This document shows, piece after piece, positions 13,623-27,100 of a DNA stretch of 64,000 bases (its first letter is position 1; every line of letters starts with the position of its first letter). The translations under genes and the position numbers were made by a program. The notes under the pieces were generated by a model. That model did no database searches, was not told the origin of the DNA, and was given only the letters and a program-made list of their open reading frames with translations. Source of the DNA: Cristatella mucedo (taxonomy: Eukaryota; Bryozoa; Phylactolaemata; Cristatellidae); the NCBI GenBank assembly GCA_009760855.2, contig WPIO01000074.1, forward strand, positions 1,344,501 through 1,408,500, written 5' to 3'.

Positions 13623-16600
13623 CTTCTCGAGGCACCAGAATGGCTCTTGTTTTATTTGCCTTGCAGTAAAATTGGGCGGCGCCTGAGTCTGCGACAGCAC
13701 AGCACGCTGATGGTCAGCGATCCTGAAGGAAGAAATCTGCAGCCTCAGCAGCACCAGGAGCAACAGCTTCCTGCAGCAGCTGTCCCAGCCAGTGAACATA
13801 AATGTGTTGGAGCACACGGTAGCAAAAGGAGCATGAAACAGCGCTTCCAGGCTCCTGCGGGTCATCTTAAGAATACGCAATCTGACAAATCTATTTATGA
13901 TTAACTACTGTCAACTAGCCAGTCGACAGGATCAGCCGCTATATCAGTAGAACGACCAATCCTAAAATAAGCACTGGGGGTGCTGTTGTAAACAGAACCT
14001 GGGTCACTTAGCCCCAGGTTTCGCAATAAGTTTGCTGCCACCGTGCTCATGCATTTCTCGCACCACCAACGAGATCAGAGGAGCCGATGAAAAAGCCTGC
14101 GGCTGAGAATGCTCTGTCAAATCTCTTGTTGTCTACTCTTGTGCCGCTCCTGCTGTCACGGCCTGCGCCTGTAAATCATTCGTGCCGGTTACTCTGCTTA
14201 TTCCAGCCGGTCTGTGCTGAAATCACATATCAGGAGACGGTTTGCTGTGCTTTTCAGCTACTCCATCCTGCAACTGAGCGTTTACGCCTCGAGGTGACGC
14301 CACCTTATCGTACGAGCGCAGGTGCACACTGTGTTGACTGTCAGCGCCATCAAATACATTCGTGTCATACGGATAGCAGCGTATCAGACTGATGTGCCAT
14401 TTAAAGATAGCAATTAATTTGCCTAGTGCCCTAAGTGAACCATCTGTTATCTAGGGGCTGTAATACAAGAGCTGGGCCAAAGGTCATCGACCTCGGGCAA
14501 AGATGACCGTTTTGATCCTGGGTTAATGCAAGGCAGCATCAGCTTCACAGCACTACGAGCTGGAGTTCAAGGAAGCGTATCAGCCGAGATTTTTCGTGAT
14601 CCGGCACTGCCGCTTAAGCGGAACCGTCTGCCATAGCTCCTTCACCCTACCGTACATGACTTGCCTGCCCGGCATGCAGCACCAGAACTTCGCTGGATTA
14701 ACTTCACTGCTGCAGGGCGGGCAGGATGTATTGAGAGATCTCACAAGGATGGAGAGGCATACCCTGTTGAGCTGGGCTGTGTCAGGTTCTTTAGGTAAGA
14801 AAGCAGTAGTCTGCTCGGGCGTCAAAGTTTTTGCTGATTTTCCGAGGCCTGCACAGTCTCCGTCGGCAACCCACAGAACTATCGTAGTTGGTGTTATTAT
14901 GAGTTTCTCCTATAGGCCGCTGAGAGTCACATGGGGGTCTCACCGTCTGACGAATTTCGGGTCTATGCTGACGGTCTGCCAATGATGCTCTCCGTATTCG
15001 CGGTCAAACGCGAATACCAGTAGCGGTTGTATGACAGTCGTGGTAATCTTTGCTAACTCATGCAGAAGGCAGCATCGACGTTAGCACTAATTTGACCCAT
15101 CGATCGTGGTGAGCTGCACAGATGACCATTGCAGCAAGTAAGATAGACAAATTCCGATACTGGTCACAACCAAACGTCTGGGTCGATCGACTGAAGCAAT
15201 GTATGCATCGACAAGTGGGTCTGGCAAGACCGTCCTATATGCACCGGGAGCCATTCTGCATAATGCACAAATGAAGTGAAGTCCATTGAGCCGCTTTATT
15301 CGCCATTGTTCTGAAGGGCGCTTCATTAGCCCGATGACCGAAGCAGATCGCCACTCGCTTGTGACTTGTGGCTGCTTGACTCAGTCATGACTGGTGAGTG
15401 GTGTTAAATTGGGGTGGTACCTGAAGAGGCTGTGCAAGCTTAGGCTACAAAGCAAAGGATATGGTGGAGGCAACAGAGACTCCCTGAACCAAATTCATTG
15501 GTCACAGCCTTCCATGCATATCTGTAATATTATTGTATAGATCCTTGCAAAGACGGTACTCCACACAAGCAGTAGAATCACATGGTAAACGACAATGGGC
15601 GACTGCAGCAGATAGGGCACCAATCAAGAATGCCTTAGCAATCAGTCCAGTCCACGCAAAGATTAGATCCAGGGCAAGGGCACTGACTTCATCAGTACTA
15701 TAATTCCAACTTGTTAAAACGTAAAGTTGGCAATAAGTCAGAGTGGTTTTGTGGGCATGATGATAATTAAACCACTGCACCGGTAATGCAAGCGGCAATA
15801 GGGAAAAATTATATAATTAATCTGCTTAGATCAAGGAAAGGGTGCCTGAGATGACAGCAGGAAGCTGAGGTTGCCTTTGCTCAAGATTTTGTGAGCAAAG
15901 GGGGCTCATGGGTGTTTGATTAATGAGAAAACTGTAGCTACCACCATGAAAGAAGAAAAAAAATGTGAAGAGAACTGACTGACTGTCCCGAGAAACTCTC
16001 AAGAGTCAGATTGGTTGAAATGAGGCTGGCAGCAACTAAACCCAGGTGAAGGAGGCAGTCACTGCCTATGGTCTCTGGTAAGAACTTTGCAGTGGAAAAT
16101 CCAATAATGAGGCCACTGCATCTTCTTTTTGGTAAAGGAATGTCTGGTAAATTTCTGAGAAGGCATGTTGGAATGCACATGACCAGGAAGCACTGCCTTA
16201 CTTCTAAAGCGTCAGCATGTAACCCACCTAGCTAGGTGGTAGGTAGGTCCAAAACAAACAAAGCTGGGATGAACTATAGCCAGAATGCCTGGTTGACTAG
16301 GATTTACCTGCAACTAGTGCGTCAGAAAGGCGCTGGGAATGCTATGCAGCCAAACACTTATCGAGCGAGGCTGCACGAGATCAACAGCGACAGGCGGTCC
16401 GATGACAACAACCTGGAGCATTATCCTCCACAGGAGGAACTTACAAAAAGACGCGAAACCATATCGTAAGAATCCAAGTTAGCCATGATGATTTCAAACA
16501 GTTGAGGCAGCAGTGCCGCAACGAGCCACGCCGGCAATGGGCCGATAATAAAGCGAGTGCCAGTAACGGTCCGCTTATTGTAGCGGGTCCATATCGCTGC

Positions 16601-18389
16601 GTAGGGTTGGAAGACCGAACGGTCGCTCAGCACACTGATGAAGTTTAATGTTTGACGTTGACGAGATGTTCGATATAAAGGCGCTGACATAGAATTGATG
16701 CCCAACGACTTGTGCCAGAAAAGAAGCATCGACGCCGCGAATGATCGGTGGCAGCTCGGCAAAAACAGACGTCCAGCGGTTTCTCACTTGCTCGAAGGGC
16801 AGCCCCAGGTTCATTGCCCGATGCTGTGCACAAATTCTGGATACGGCAGAGGGCCAAAAAGGGCAATTTGGGGGTGGACGCTTGGAGCAAGGCATGGATT
16901 GAATACAGAAAAGCAATGTGTGTTCTTTGCAGGCAGCAAGTCGGTGAAGGCGATGGTGTTGTATGGTCAGAAGAGGCCGGCTGCGCGGGGGCTGCAGCGG
17001 CATTCGGAGCAAAAACGATGGCCAGGTTGGCGCCAAGTCATCATGTTGCACTGCTGCCAGCAAACTGAAAAAGAATAGAACTGTGGATAGGGGTCGCCGA
17101 ACGTACCAATAGCTCAGCTAATGGTCGCATGCAAGCAGCATCTCGGAGCGTATAACAAAGTCTCAGGCATGGCGATACCACGCAGCTCGGCAGGACGCCG
17201 GGGTATGACTGCCGGTATGGTCCTCGTAGCAAGCTTGGCGCCGCTGACTGCTGGACAATGAAGGACACCCATCCTGCTTGATAAGCCACGCTTATCTCGC
17301 GCGAGAAGGCAATCTATAACACTTAATAGAACTCAGCTGAAGGTGGTAACGGTAAGTTGACGGTAATGGGAGAAGCAAACACCGATATAGGAAAGAAACA
17401 CAAGGAGGCTGATGCCTTGATAACGATTAACTGGAACTGACACAGGAGTTCAACTCATTCTAGCATCCAGGGCTTCTTTTTGCCGCTTCTTTGCTGATAT
17501 CGAACCTGACTACAACTTGCAATGGCGAAGCAAAGGAGCTTCATTGCTGCTGCTTTGAGGGGAATCTTCATCGATAGGCTATCGCTAGATGGTTCTCTGC
17601 AGGTTCTGCCAAGGTTCGAAACATTCATCTTCAAGGCCACACGGCCACAGAGATGTTTGGTAACAATACAATTCGATTATACAGGTGGGAGTTCAAACAA
17701 GCTGCCGTATAAACAATCATTTGAAGCACCTGCGATACCACGGTCCAAGTCCTGAAGGGTCATGAAAAGCGTTACACGAATCCAAAGGATTTAGTGATCA
17801 GAAAAATTGCAGGTTGACTTGAGGCTAGTGGTGTATGCATCAAAGTAATCCCAGCCAATGCCTGTATCCGGGAATCCCAGCTAGGTCAGCGAGAGAATCC
17901 GAGAGAATCTTGCTACTCAGAGCATAATCCTTGCAGTCCTGAGAAAATGACAGCATAGTTCCTGAAGCCTGATCGTTGGTTGTCCCATGCAGGGACGTAC
18001 TTTGCCAGTGCCTTTGCATTCAATTGTCTTTGAATACACGATCGACCACAGTTCAATTTGATAGATATTCTTCTTGAACGCTGTTCTTCGACTAACATGC
18101 AATCGCTTAAAGGTTCACTACAACCGTGGATAGGAAGCTCATCGGGTTGGATCGCAGCGAGGTCGGTCACGATCGGTCGGGCCATAAGCTTTGCTTTGAT
18201 TTTTCTTGATACTTTGTTGACCTGAATTCAGTGAAATCTATGCTACTCTTCCCATTTATGTATAAAATGCACTGTTATTTGAGCTTAGCACAGCTCAAGA
18301 GGTTTGATGTCATGGGCAAAAGTCATCAGAGCAGCCTTTAACGTATATAATTTAAGCAGCATCTGTGCTTGGTTCATTTTTATTTGTAT
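13623..18389. other. No gene recognised
   Basis: 4.8 kb with several 60-130 codon frames on both strands and no motif. C-terminal RhoGAP exons of the ARHGAP1-like gene would be expected somewhere in this direction, but none was recognised. Confidence 0.5.
16575..17063 (-). CDS. Unrecognised 162-codon open frame
   Basis: This is the longest open frame in 13.6-18.4 kb that is not explained by a repeat. It contains no motif I recognise, and overlapping plus-strand frames of similar length (16695-17078 and 16748-17068) make a chance origin likely. The region is somewhat GC-rich. Recorded only because nothing else explains it. Confidence 0.12.
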   Translation of the reverse strand: MLAAVQHDDLAPTWPSFLLRMPLQPPRSRPLLTIQHHRLHRLAACKEHTLLFCIQSMPCSKRPPPNCPFWPSAVSRICAQHRAMNLGLPFEQVRNRWTSVFAELPPIIRGVDASFLAQVVGHQFYVSAFISNISSTSNIKLHQCAERPFGLPTLRSDMDPLQ

Positions 18390-19600
18390 ATTCTAGTGTA
18401 TATTCTCCACATAGCAGATGATGAAATCACTAAGCAAGCACCATATATGCCTTCGTTGTATGCAGATGACGTGTCAGCTCTGCACACAGGCATGCTTTCT
18501 AGCACTTACAACCTATTAGTTTTCCCTTACAGCAAACATTGCTGACGTTTCGTTTGATTTGCACATGTTTTTAAGACTGAATGAGAATACAGCCAATTCT
18601 AATACCATATGAGCAGCATTACCGATAATCAGAAACCAGAAAGCCCGATCTGTAAACCGTGTGTGTCCAGGATATCTCATTATAGCTTCAGATCAGACCT
18701 TCAAAAAGATTCATCTTCTATAGCGACCACATTAGCCCCAAAGACATGTCAGCCTACTTTCAGCTATGCTATAATTGCAATCCTTCGGGGGGGGCAGGCT
18801 TCGAGAACGATGCCACAACTAAGACAGTCCCTGCATTCGTCAGATCCAGTTTTGATTTCTGTAAATCAATACTTGAAGGTCTTCTATGCTGTGCTCTATA
18901 CAGCATAGGCATACAACTCATTGATACTACATACATATCCAATACTATAATGCTTACCGGCCTACCAGCACAGTGATCAGGCGATTGCAGCTGGTGCAAA
19001 ACTCTGCAGCTAGGCTTGTCTGTCGTGAGCGTCGCAGTTGCCACATTACTCCACTGCTCGCCGGCCTGCACTGGCTACCAGTCAAGCAACGGATTGACTT
19101 CAAGGTTTTGGCTGCTCACTTTCTGGGTCTCTTCATTCTACGCGCCTATCTTTCAGATGTATACTACATTCCCATCAGTGCAAAGCATCGTACCACTCGC
19201 TTTTCGGAATCCAACAGTCTAGAAATACCTCACAAACCTTTAAATCCTTTGGAGACCGTGCATTTGAGCTCGTATGCTCCCACAGCCTGGAACTCCCTGA
19301 CCTGCATCAGAACATCTCCTGACCTGACCACATTTAAAAGAAACTTAAAAACATACCTATTTAGGACAGTATTTAGTGGGTCCCGGATTCGTCCTCGATG
19401 TGCTTATGCTAAGGACACTGTTCATGCTGCCACTAACTACATTTGCATGCTGACCCAGTCATGTAACCCCAACCATGTTATTCATTTTTGTTTGCTTGCA
19501 CATGATTTTACTTACTATTCTATTGCGTATCACTTTGTAGCAAATGTAAAGAGCTAAGTTCTCTGAGGGCGCTTATCAAGTGCACAGTTACCATTAATAA
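18390..19600 (+). mobile_element. L2-like LINE, RT C-terminal half and 3' tail
   Basis: It begins in degraded palm sequence (a TATGCAGATGACG stretch near 18458). Open coding follows at 18973-19557 ([41 protein letters not shown]), and it ends in the family 3' tail (AAGTTCTCTGAGGGCGCTTA near 19555) and a short AT-rich tail. Compared with the copy at 33604 it has scattered substitutions and small indels. Confidence 0.88.
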
Positions 19601-19800
19601 TAATTTATATTAACTCTAGTAGTTCATCGTCTGAGGCACAGCGCAAAGTCAAGACGTTTAGCTGTGCCTCTGAACCGATCCCAAACCTTTTAGAAGACCT
19701 GACCTTTAGTTCGTATGGCCCAAAACCATATAACACAATCCTGATTGCATCACGACATACCTCATTAGAGGACATTGAACAAGAAGGCAAAACCTTGTTC
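19600..19800 (+). mobile_element. L2-like LINE fragment
   Basis: A stretch resembling the ORF2 C-terminus region 'AGACCTGACCTTTAGTTCGT ATGGCCCAAA' follows directly after the tail of the preceding L2 copy. It lacks the 3' tail itself. Confidence 0.6.
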
Positions 19801-20101
19801 GAATCTGAGACCGTTGGCTCAGTGTAGGTTGTCCATTATGTGCTAATGATGATGATGCCTGTGCATTCTGTCACATCAGCAGACATGCTTCCCAGCATGT
19901 TAATGCCCAGAGAAAGACTTCATCCTCTTAACGCTATACAAACACCATATTATAACTATTATAACGTTTTACCAAGAATGACCAAATCAACAGAGTATCA
20001 CAGTAACAATACAAAAAGATTAGCATGTAGCAAGAACCATGCCAAGCTATAAGAATCGAGAGAGAATGAGAGCGAAAAAGAAGAAAGAGAGCAGAGAAGC
20101 A

Positions 20102-20154
<53 letters not shown>

Positions 20155-20987
20155 CCCACACCTTGACAAAGCTGACAATATTTGAGCACCCCACAAGTTG
20201 CTTGCCAGCTCATTGAGAATGCTCTTGGCCTCTCATTGCCCGTCTCCAATCCACATAAGTAATAAGATAAGCGATACATCCTCACAAACCACCAAAAATA
20301 CCATCCCCACATACCGAACCGGATAAAAAAAATCCGCCCCATCACACAGCGGCAAGCTTGTCCAGGACAAACCTTGATTACCCTCTCAAGCAGAGAAATC
20401 TGGGTCAACTAAAGATGCTGCATAGTGACCAGGATTTAGGAAATTCAGCAGCCAACCGAACGCATGCCTGTTAAATCAGGAGCTATGCAAGCTGCACGAA
20501 GACAAATCATCAGTTTATCAGGTACTGACTGCAACCAGCAGAATCATGCAGCTCTATACCACGGAGATATCCTTAAAGAGAAAGAATGAAGAACAGGCCA
20601 GTAAACAGCAGACGATCTCGAAGCATCACAAACCAGAGGCGTCATCATACCAACTCTCCTTATTTCAAGTTGGCATGAGCACAAACAGCAATGCTTAGTA
20701 ACACATTCCCTTTGCAGCAAGAAACACTCTACATGTATTTCAAGTCCACCTGGCCTCATTCATTCTCGACTGGCAGTTGCCACCTAAACTCGCCTGATTA
20801 GTGCTGAAACCGGATATAAAAGTGATGCTCACAACATATAGCACTGGGCTACTGCTTCTCACTCGAGCTACTCTTCCAGATCTCTGATGCCAGTCACACN
20901 CTTTCCAACGCCGTTTAAATGCCCCTGCTACACAAGCCACCCGGGTCGACAAATGCAGCTGGACAGCAGGTGAAATGTAGGACTTAC
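19801..20987. other. No exon recognised; (GA)n and one undetermined base
   Basis: Downstream (gene sense) of the last RhoGAP exon seen. Contains the (GA)n tract and the single n at 20900. Confidence 0.5.
20101..20153. repeat. (GA)n microsatellite
   Basis: GA repeat with single interruptions. Confidence 0.93.
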
Positions 20988-21137
20988 TGTGGATTCGAAT
21001 GATGTAGTCGTACAACTCGTAAATGGCTCAGGCAGTTCCCTGAGAAACGTTTTCAAGATCACGGCCGCGAGGTGAGCACCTCCCAGAGCTTCGACGTCAC
21101 CGTCCCCGTCCCACGTAGATCGCACAAGATGAGTTGC
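20988..21137 (-). CDS. ARHGAP1: ARHGAP1-like exon, RhoGAP middle, frameshifted
   Basis: The frame reads [14 protein letters not shown] then [16 protein letters not shown], the highly conserved '[12 protein letters not shown]' block of RhoGAP domains. It then changes frame by one base near 21023-21026 and continues [12 protein letters not shown], matching the 'TFDLYDHVVGF' type stretch that follows in ARHGAP1, up to a clear donor (CACA|GTAAGT, exon end 20988). The 5' boundary near 21137 (after CTGAG) is a guess. An undetermined base lies 88 bp further on. No downstream RhoGAP exon could be recognised. Confidence 0.75.
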
Positions 21138-24100
21138 TCAGACATAAGCCAGGAGCAAGGCATGAGCACAATTGCATAGAGTATATCATCCCAACCTCTA
21201 CAGAGGGGCTTCAAAGGCTGGGCAAAACCAAAGACAGTGTCTCATCGAGGAGAAAACAAGTTTTTCCTAATAATAATGATAATAGTAAAGTACTCATGCA
21301 CGTGATAAAGCACCCTAGAGAATTTAATCTCTTTCTAGGAGCTGTTACATTTGCTGCAAAGGGAATGTTGTATGCAAACGGTGCGTACCATGCTGTAGTG
21401 ACGACAAAATGAACTACACATGGTTAGTGCAGGCACAGGGTCAGCAGTGCAAATGTGGGTTGGTAGCAGCTATGCACAGTGTCAGAGTAGCATAAGTACG
21501 TGCAAGGACGGAACTCACAGGGACCCACTCAAATGCTGCTAAAGAGGTTGTTTGTTTAAGTTCCTTTGTATGTGGTCAGGTCAGGGGATGTCTAACGCAG
21601 GTCGGGAGGGCAGTCTCCCGGGCTTTGAGCATACTGAACTAATAATGCACGGTCTCCAAAGGATTTAAGGTTTGTGTCAAGGTATTTCGATAGACTGTTG
21701 AATTCCGAGAGCGGGTGGCACGAGGATTGGCCTGATGGGGAGTATGTGGGAGAGATAGGGTTGGAGCCATAGAATGAAGGACCTAAAGTGAGCGAAAACC
21801 TCGAGCAGGACGGAAAAGTGAAGGAAACAGCAACCTCACAACAGACAACCCAACGATCAAACACGTAATGAGTCACAAGCAAGAAGAGATGCACGAATCA
21901 ACTCCAACAAACTTGGTACACATATCTAAACAAACCCTAATAATAGCAATGTTTTGATGATGAAATAGGCAGATTGACTGTGGAGCTGATACGGTATCAA
22001 CGAGAGGTCGCTTAATAAACACCCAGATTGAGCTGATCCACATGAGATATCCGCTGAGCCAATTTAATATATAAACCTTTCCCAATTTCTGAATCACACT
22101 GGGTTTGCCCATAACTAGTAAGTTAGTTTTTATCATCGTTTAGTTTTAGAAAATTTGCTGATCCATATGCGGATGTCATCAATGCATGCAGCAAGTGAGC
22201 TAGTTGAGGTGCTCGAAGGCTGGGAGGGATCAAAGCAAAGGTACAACTGAGTGTCATCCGCAGAAGTCAAAGCCTAGATTGTGCTTGCAACCACATCAGA
22301 GGGAGAGTATAAACCGTGAAAGAACCGGACCTAGCACGGGCCCTGATTACTCCATGTTTCAGGTACTCCAAATGATCTTTGTCCATTCACGTCAATACTC
22401 TGAGTCCCACTGAAATAGGTCCCAAACACAGCAGAGCAAAGCCAGTGATGCTGAAGAGTTCAAAAATAGCCAATGATAACAGTCAGCAACTGATGGAAAC
22501 AGTTGGTTTAATCCTGCACCTCTTCTTGACCCAAAGCAGCCAGGCAAGCCAAACAAGAATCATCATATGACTGGTCTATCATGATTATATCGATAATAAT
22601 AATAATAAAACAATAAAATAGTGGTACAAATTTAAACCAAAAGAAGTAAAATCTTTTGCTTCTTTTAGAAACTAACAAGCTGAAAAGGAAAATCTGTTAG
22701 AACCCATAACATGCACACAATAATAATACGTATGAGCATACAATGAACAATTCCAAAGAATGCAAGGAACATGTGGATCCGCAGCCTCTTTTAAAATGTC
22801 GTCGTATCAGTGGATGCAGTAACGTCACTCAAGTGACTAGCCGCCGGGCCTGGAGCAAGCTTGCACCGAGAACCTGTCCCCAACGATTTGAACCAGTAAT
22901 GGCTAAGCAAACGACATGAACAGAAGAGAGTTGCATGATGGGAAGGCTGCTTAGGAAATACTTATAGCAATAGTAATATCAATTTAACTGACTGAACAGC
23001 CTATTTATCTAAAAGAGATGCCCTTAGGCAATCACTACTATTTAATAGAATATAAGATTGCCTGGTGCACGACTCACACCCATGACACATACGACGTGAA
23101 GTAAAGCATCTTTCTCAAGACCATTGAATGATCTATGAATGCGAACATCTGGCGCACTCGGATAAGTAGGCCTTAAAGCAAAGCATGAGGACTAAAAGTG
23201 AGCGACAACCCTAATGCCAATAGGCTGCTGAGCCAGTGATGTTGGTCAGGATTAAGCAATAATAATAATAATAATGATACATTTATATCATCCCATAGAA
23301 CTCAATCTCTTTCTAGACACTTTACATTTGCTGCAAGCAAGATCGGATGGTTACTGGTAGAGATGATATGTGGACAGAACATGAGCATGCTCGATGCACG
23401 CCACAGCAGAAATGAAAAGTGCAAGCAAGGCCGTTCATTGATAGACAGTATCTAGCTGCAGAGTTAGGCATCAATTTTAAATGCCTACTGCATAGGAAGG
23501 AAGACCACCAAGTATGAAGTTATGGAAGTCAAATGGCACAACAGATACTGACATACAATCAAACGACACTTACACTATTACTGCTGCAAAGCAAACAATC
23601 CTGGGAGGTTAGGCACCAGACTCACGTTCGAGACTTTTGGGAGCAACAGATATCACTCGACAGAGAGATATTACACAGGCAGAAAACAGTAAAAGGTCAT
23701 GAGGGGATGGAAGACGACGCATTGGGCATGAGATAACTGTGCGTTCAAACACATAAACACGGCACAGGTGAGGCCCTCGCAAATGGACATGGCTGTTGCA
23801 CTGAAAAAAAAAAGTTGGAATTGATAATCGAAGATGGCATTGCAGCACTGGACTCAGCTGCTGGTCTTGAGAATCTAGTCAATATGCTGAAATAATGAAA
23901 AGCTTTGGCCACGAGAAATCTACACGCTTTAATTCAACACAAACTCACAGATAAGAAGAACATAATGGTCACGAGCACACTTCCTTCAAACAAAAATGTA
24001 AGTAAGAAACAAACGAGGCAATTCATTAAGGCAAGCAAAATGCAGTCACAATCATCGTTTGGAGAGATGACAGTGCAATTAAAAGCAACCTGCCACTAGC

Positions 24101-27100
24101 TGTACGATCTTCTCGCTCTACTTGACAAACGAAAATATATTTCTTATTGTTCACGAGCTACATTCACATTCAAAAAAGAACATCAAGCCCTGCCCAGCCA
24201 GACCAGCAAAAGCAGTGCCGCTGGCTGCAGGGCAGCAGCGCCGAAGCCAAGGCTGAGCGCCGGAAGAGTCCCTTGACGGTCATACCATGCTGCTCCAGGT
24301 ACTCGACACATTTTCTGACGACAGGCGGAATTTCGCCATCGGGAGACTTTGGCAATAGAGCTGAAAAGATTGCGATTAGTATAGCGATAATATCACACGC
24401 ACAGAGCTTTAAAATGTTCAAGCGACATCGGATTCAGGAAGAAAACGAATTCTTGCATCGGTAGATATGTACACAGTGGCCAGCTGCTCGAACCTTCTCG
24501 AGAACTGAATAAAGACTTGAATATTTATTTTCTCTTTATTCAGTTATTTTATATTTATTTAAATTATTTTATGAAACGATGAAATAATTTATTTCATTAT
24601 TTTATTTCAGTTATTATTTTATTTTATTTATTTAGGAACTGAATAAAAGAGCCGTGAAACTTTTCGACCAGGAAACGGCGGCCCAACCAGTGCCAACAGC
24701 TTAGGCAGGCAGGCAGGCACGCGCATATGCATGAGGCAAGGAAACTTGCTGTTTATGGCAAAAATCTTGGCAGTGCAAAGCATTAGCCGGGCTACAAAGC
24801 CGATTGCATTAAGTAAAACACCGCGAACATCAATCGCTCGCTGCATCAGGTTGGCTCTGCTGCAGGGCTACATTATAGTCCACTGAGCACTGCCGAGAAT
24901 GGTCACGATTTAGGGCCAGACGGGATGAGAGGGAGGGAGGGAGGGTGGGAGGGAGGGAGGGAGGGAGGGAGGGAGGGAGGGAGGGAGGGAGGGAGGGAGG
25001 GAGGGGAGGGAGGGAGGGAGGGAGGGAGGGAGAGAGAGAGGGAGGGAGGGAGGGAGGGAGGGAGGGGGGGGGGGGGGGGGGAGGAGGAGGGGGAGGGAGG
25101 GAGGGAGGGAGGAGGGAGGGAGGGGAGGGAGGGAGGGAGGGAGGGGGGGAGGGAGGGAGGGAGGGGGGGAGGGAGGGGGGGAGGGAGGGGGGAGGGAGGG
25201 AGGGAGGGGGGGCGCGGGGGACCTTATAAGACATCACTCGATTCATCAGCCTGTCGTCAACCTTGCACTCCCCTAGAATCCTCAGAAAGAATGCAATCTC
25301 ACTGCCAATCAAAGCAAAATGACTGCTAAGAAAAAGCAAACACCCGGAACTCTACAGGGACTGCAGAAATTGCTAGCTCACTTAACCAAACTGCTTCCTA
25401 CTGACAGTGAAAGCACATGTCGCATCGGCCTTCGGCCACAAACGGCGACGGGGCCTTCGGGTGCACAGAGAAAGTAGCTTGACAGTTTTGCCATTGCAAG
25501 GCACGAGCAAGCATTTTGATTGGCAGGCCTTTTCTAATACTCACGCATCAAGTGGCACCTGAAACTGCTGGGTGGACTTTGGTGGCGCCGGGCGTCCAGC
25601 AGAGAAAAGCTGGGGAGCCCTTGGCTGCCGCAGCAGCCTTGTGCTTCTTTGCCAGCTCTTCGTCGTGCCTACAAAACAAAGACACGATTGCAATACTTTT
25701 TTGTGTGACGAAAGCTTAGATGCAATATAGTGGGCTGGACCCCAGGCTGGTTATCGACCTGGGCATCACTCTTGCGCCAATGTTAATGCTGCAAGGTGAG
25801 GCCACATTATGTGTACTAGCACAGAGAGTGGATGGTGCATACCCATATATGATTAGGCATTCAAACTGAACTTCACGGTCAAGAATCACACCAGTTTACA
25901 AGCATCTTTCACGGAGGCTAATATTATCTTTAGATTGCACAAAGTGACGCTAAACGCACAGCTTAAAAACCATGCATTCCAGCAAAGAGAAGTGAGTGCT
26001 ACATGGCTAATACTACATCAAGACTAGTGTAGCACTAAGGCTTTCAAGGCAAGCCACAAAAAATAAGAACGTTTCATGCCGGTGAACAAAGACCCTATAA
26101 GCTAGAGGCTAAAGTCCAAACAACTTCGAGATTTTGAAAGAAACAGTCAGGTGTCAACAGGCTAAAGAGAGCTGAGTGAGAGTGGATATGGTGGGTGCCC
26201 ATTGACAAGGTTTCAAATTCTAAAGGTGTGGTACCGCAATTTGCTGAAGAGCAAAACACAACTAGATGGCCTAGTCGCTAGACGGAGCACGCTTAAGCCT
26301 GTCACGTGACCGCATGTCCTTCAGCCCACTGCACACGAAAAGCTGGCCATCTCGAGACAGCAGCAATTCATTATGCAAAGGACCTTTGCAATGAAGGTCA
26401 CAGTACAAGTAAAGCAGAGCATGATGCCATGAACAGTTCCAAAATGCAAAATTACTACAGCCTGGTAATTCGCTGGACTTGGTCTCCAACTTTCAATCGT
26501 TAAGCTGGCTACGAAAATGAGGGCAAAGACTGCGTTGCATGCAGAACGTCAGCCACCGGCTGTCGTTGCTAGTAAGCAAGCTGAGAGCTGCTGCCGCGCA
26601 TCCGATTGGGCATCACTGCAATCACGTAGCTGATGGTGAGTGAGGCTTCAAGCCACACATAAGAATATACCCTGGTATAGCGCCTATTCGCGAGATTCGA
26701 CCTAACCGAATTGCTTGCTTTAGGACTCTAACGCATGACCTGGGTGGAGAAGTGCAAGCAGCACTTTGGTGCTAGGCTAAGAGTCGCGCTAGCACGACGG
26801 CAAAGCACGAAAAAGAAGAGGACGCAAACACGGTGTGGACAGTGGCAGACACGAGCGATCGAGCAAGCGAGCCAGCACAAAGGCAGCAACACGATCTCAA
26901 GGTCGTGCTACTAGAAGAACACCGTGACACAAAGCAAGAAACGCTCCAGCTCAAGAACGTGATAGGCTGCCGACAAACAAGAGATAATAGCACCTTATTT
27001 TAATTAACCCGCGTGCATTCAGCCACAGATAAATCCTTGCAGTATGGTTGCCACAGGTTGCTGTGGCTGATAACAAGTTCCAGTAATGACAGTAACGAGC

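Noticed and set aside
13356-13904. 182-codon plus-strand frame as a gene
   Set aside because: A large part is the ~23-bp tandem repeat, open in several frames; the rest has no recognisable motif.
24830-25339. Proline-rich and Gly/Arg/Glu-rich frames of 94-169 codons
   Set aside because: Pure translation of the (GGGA)n tract.
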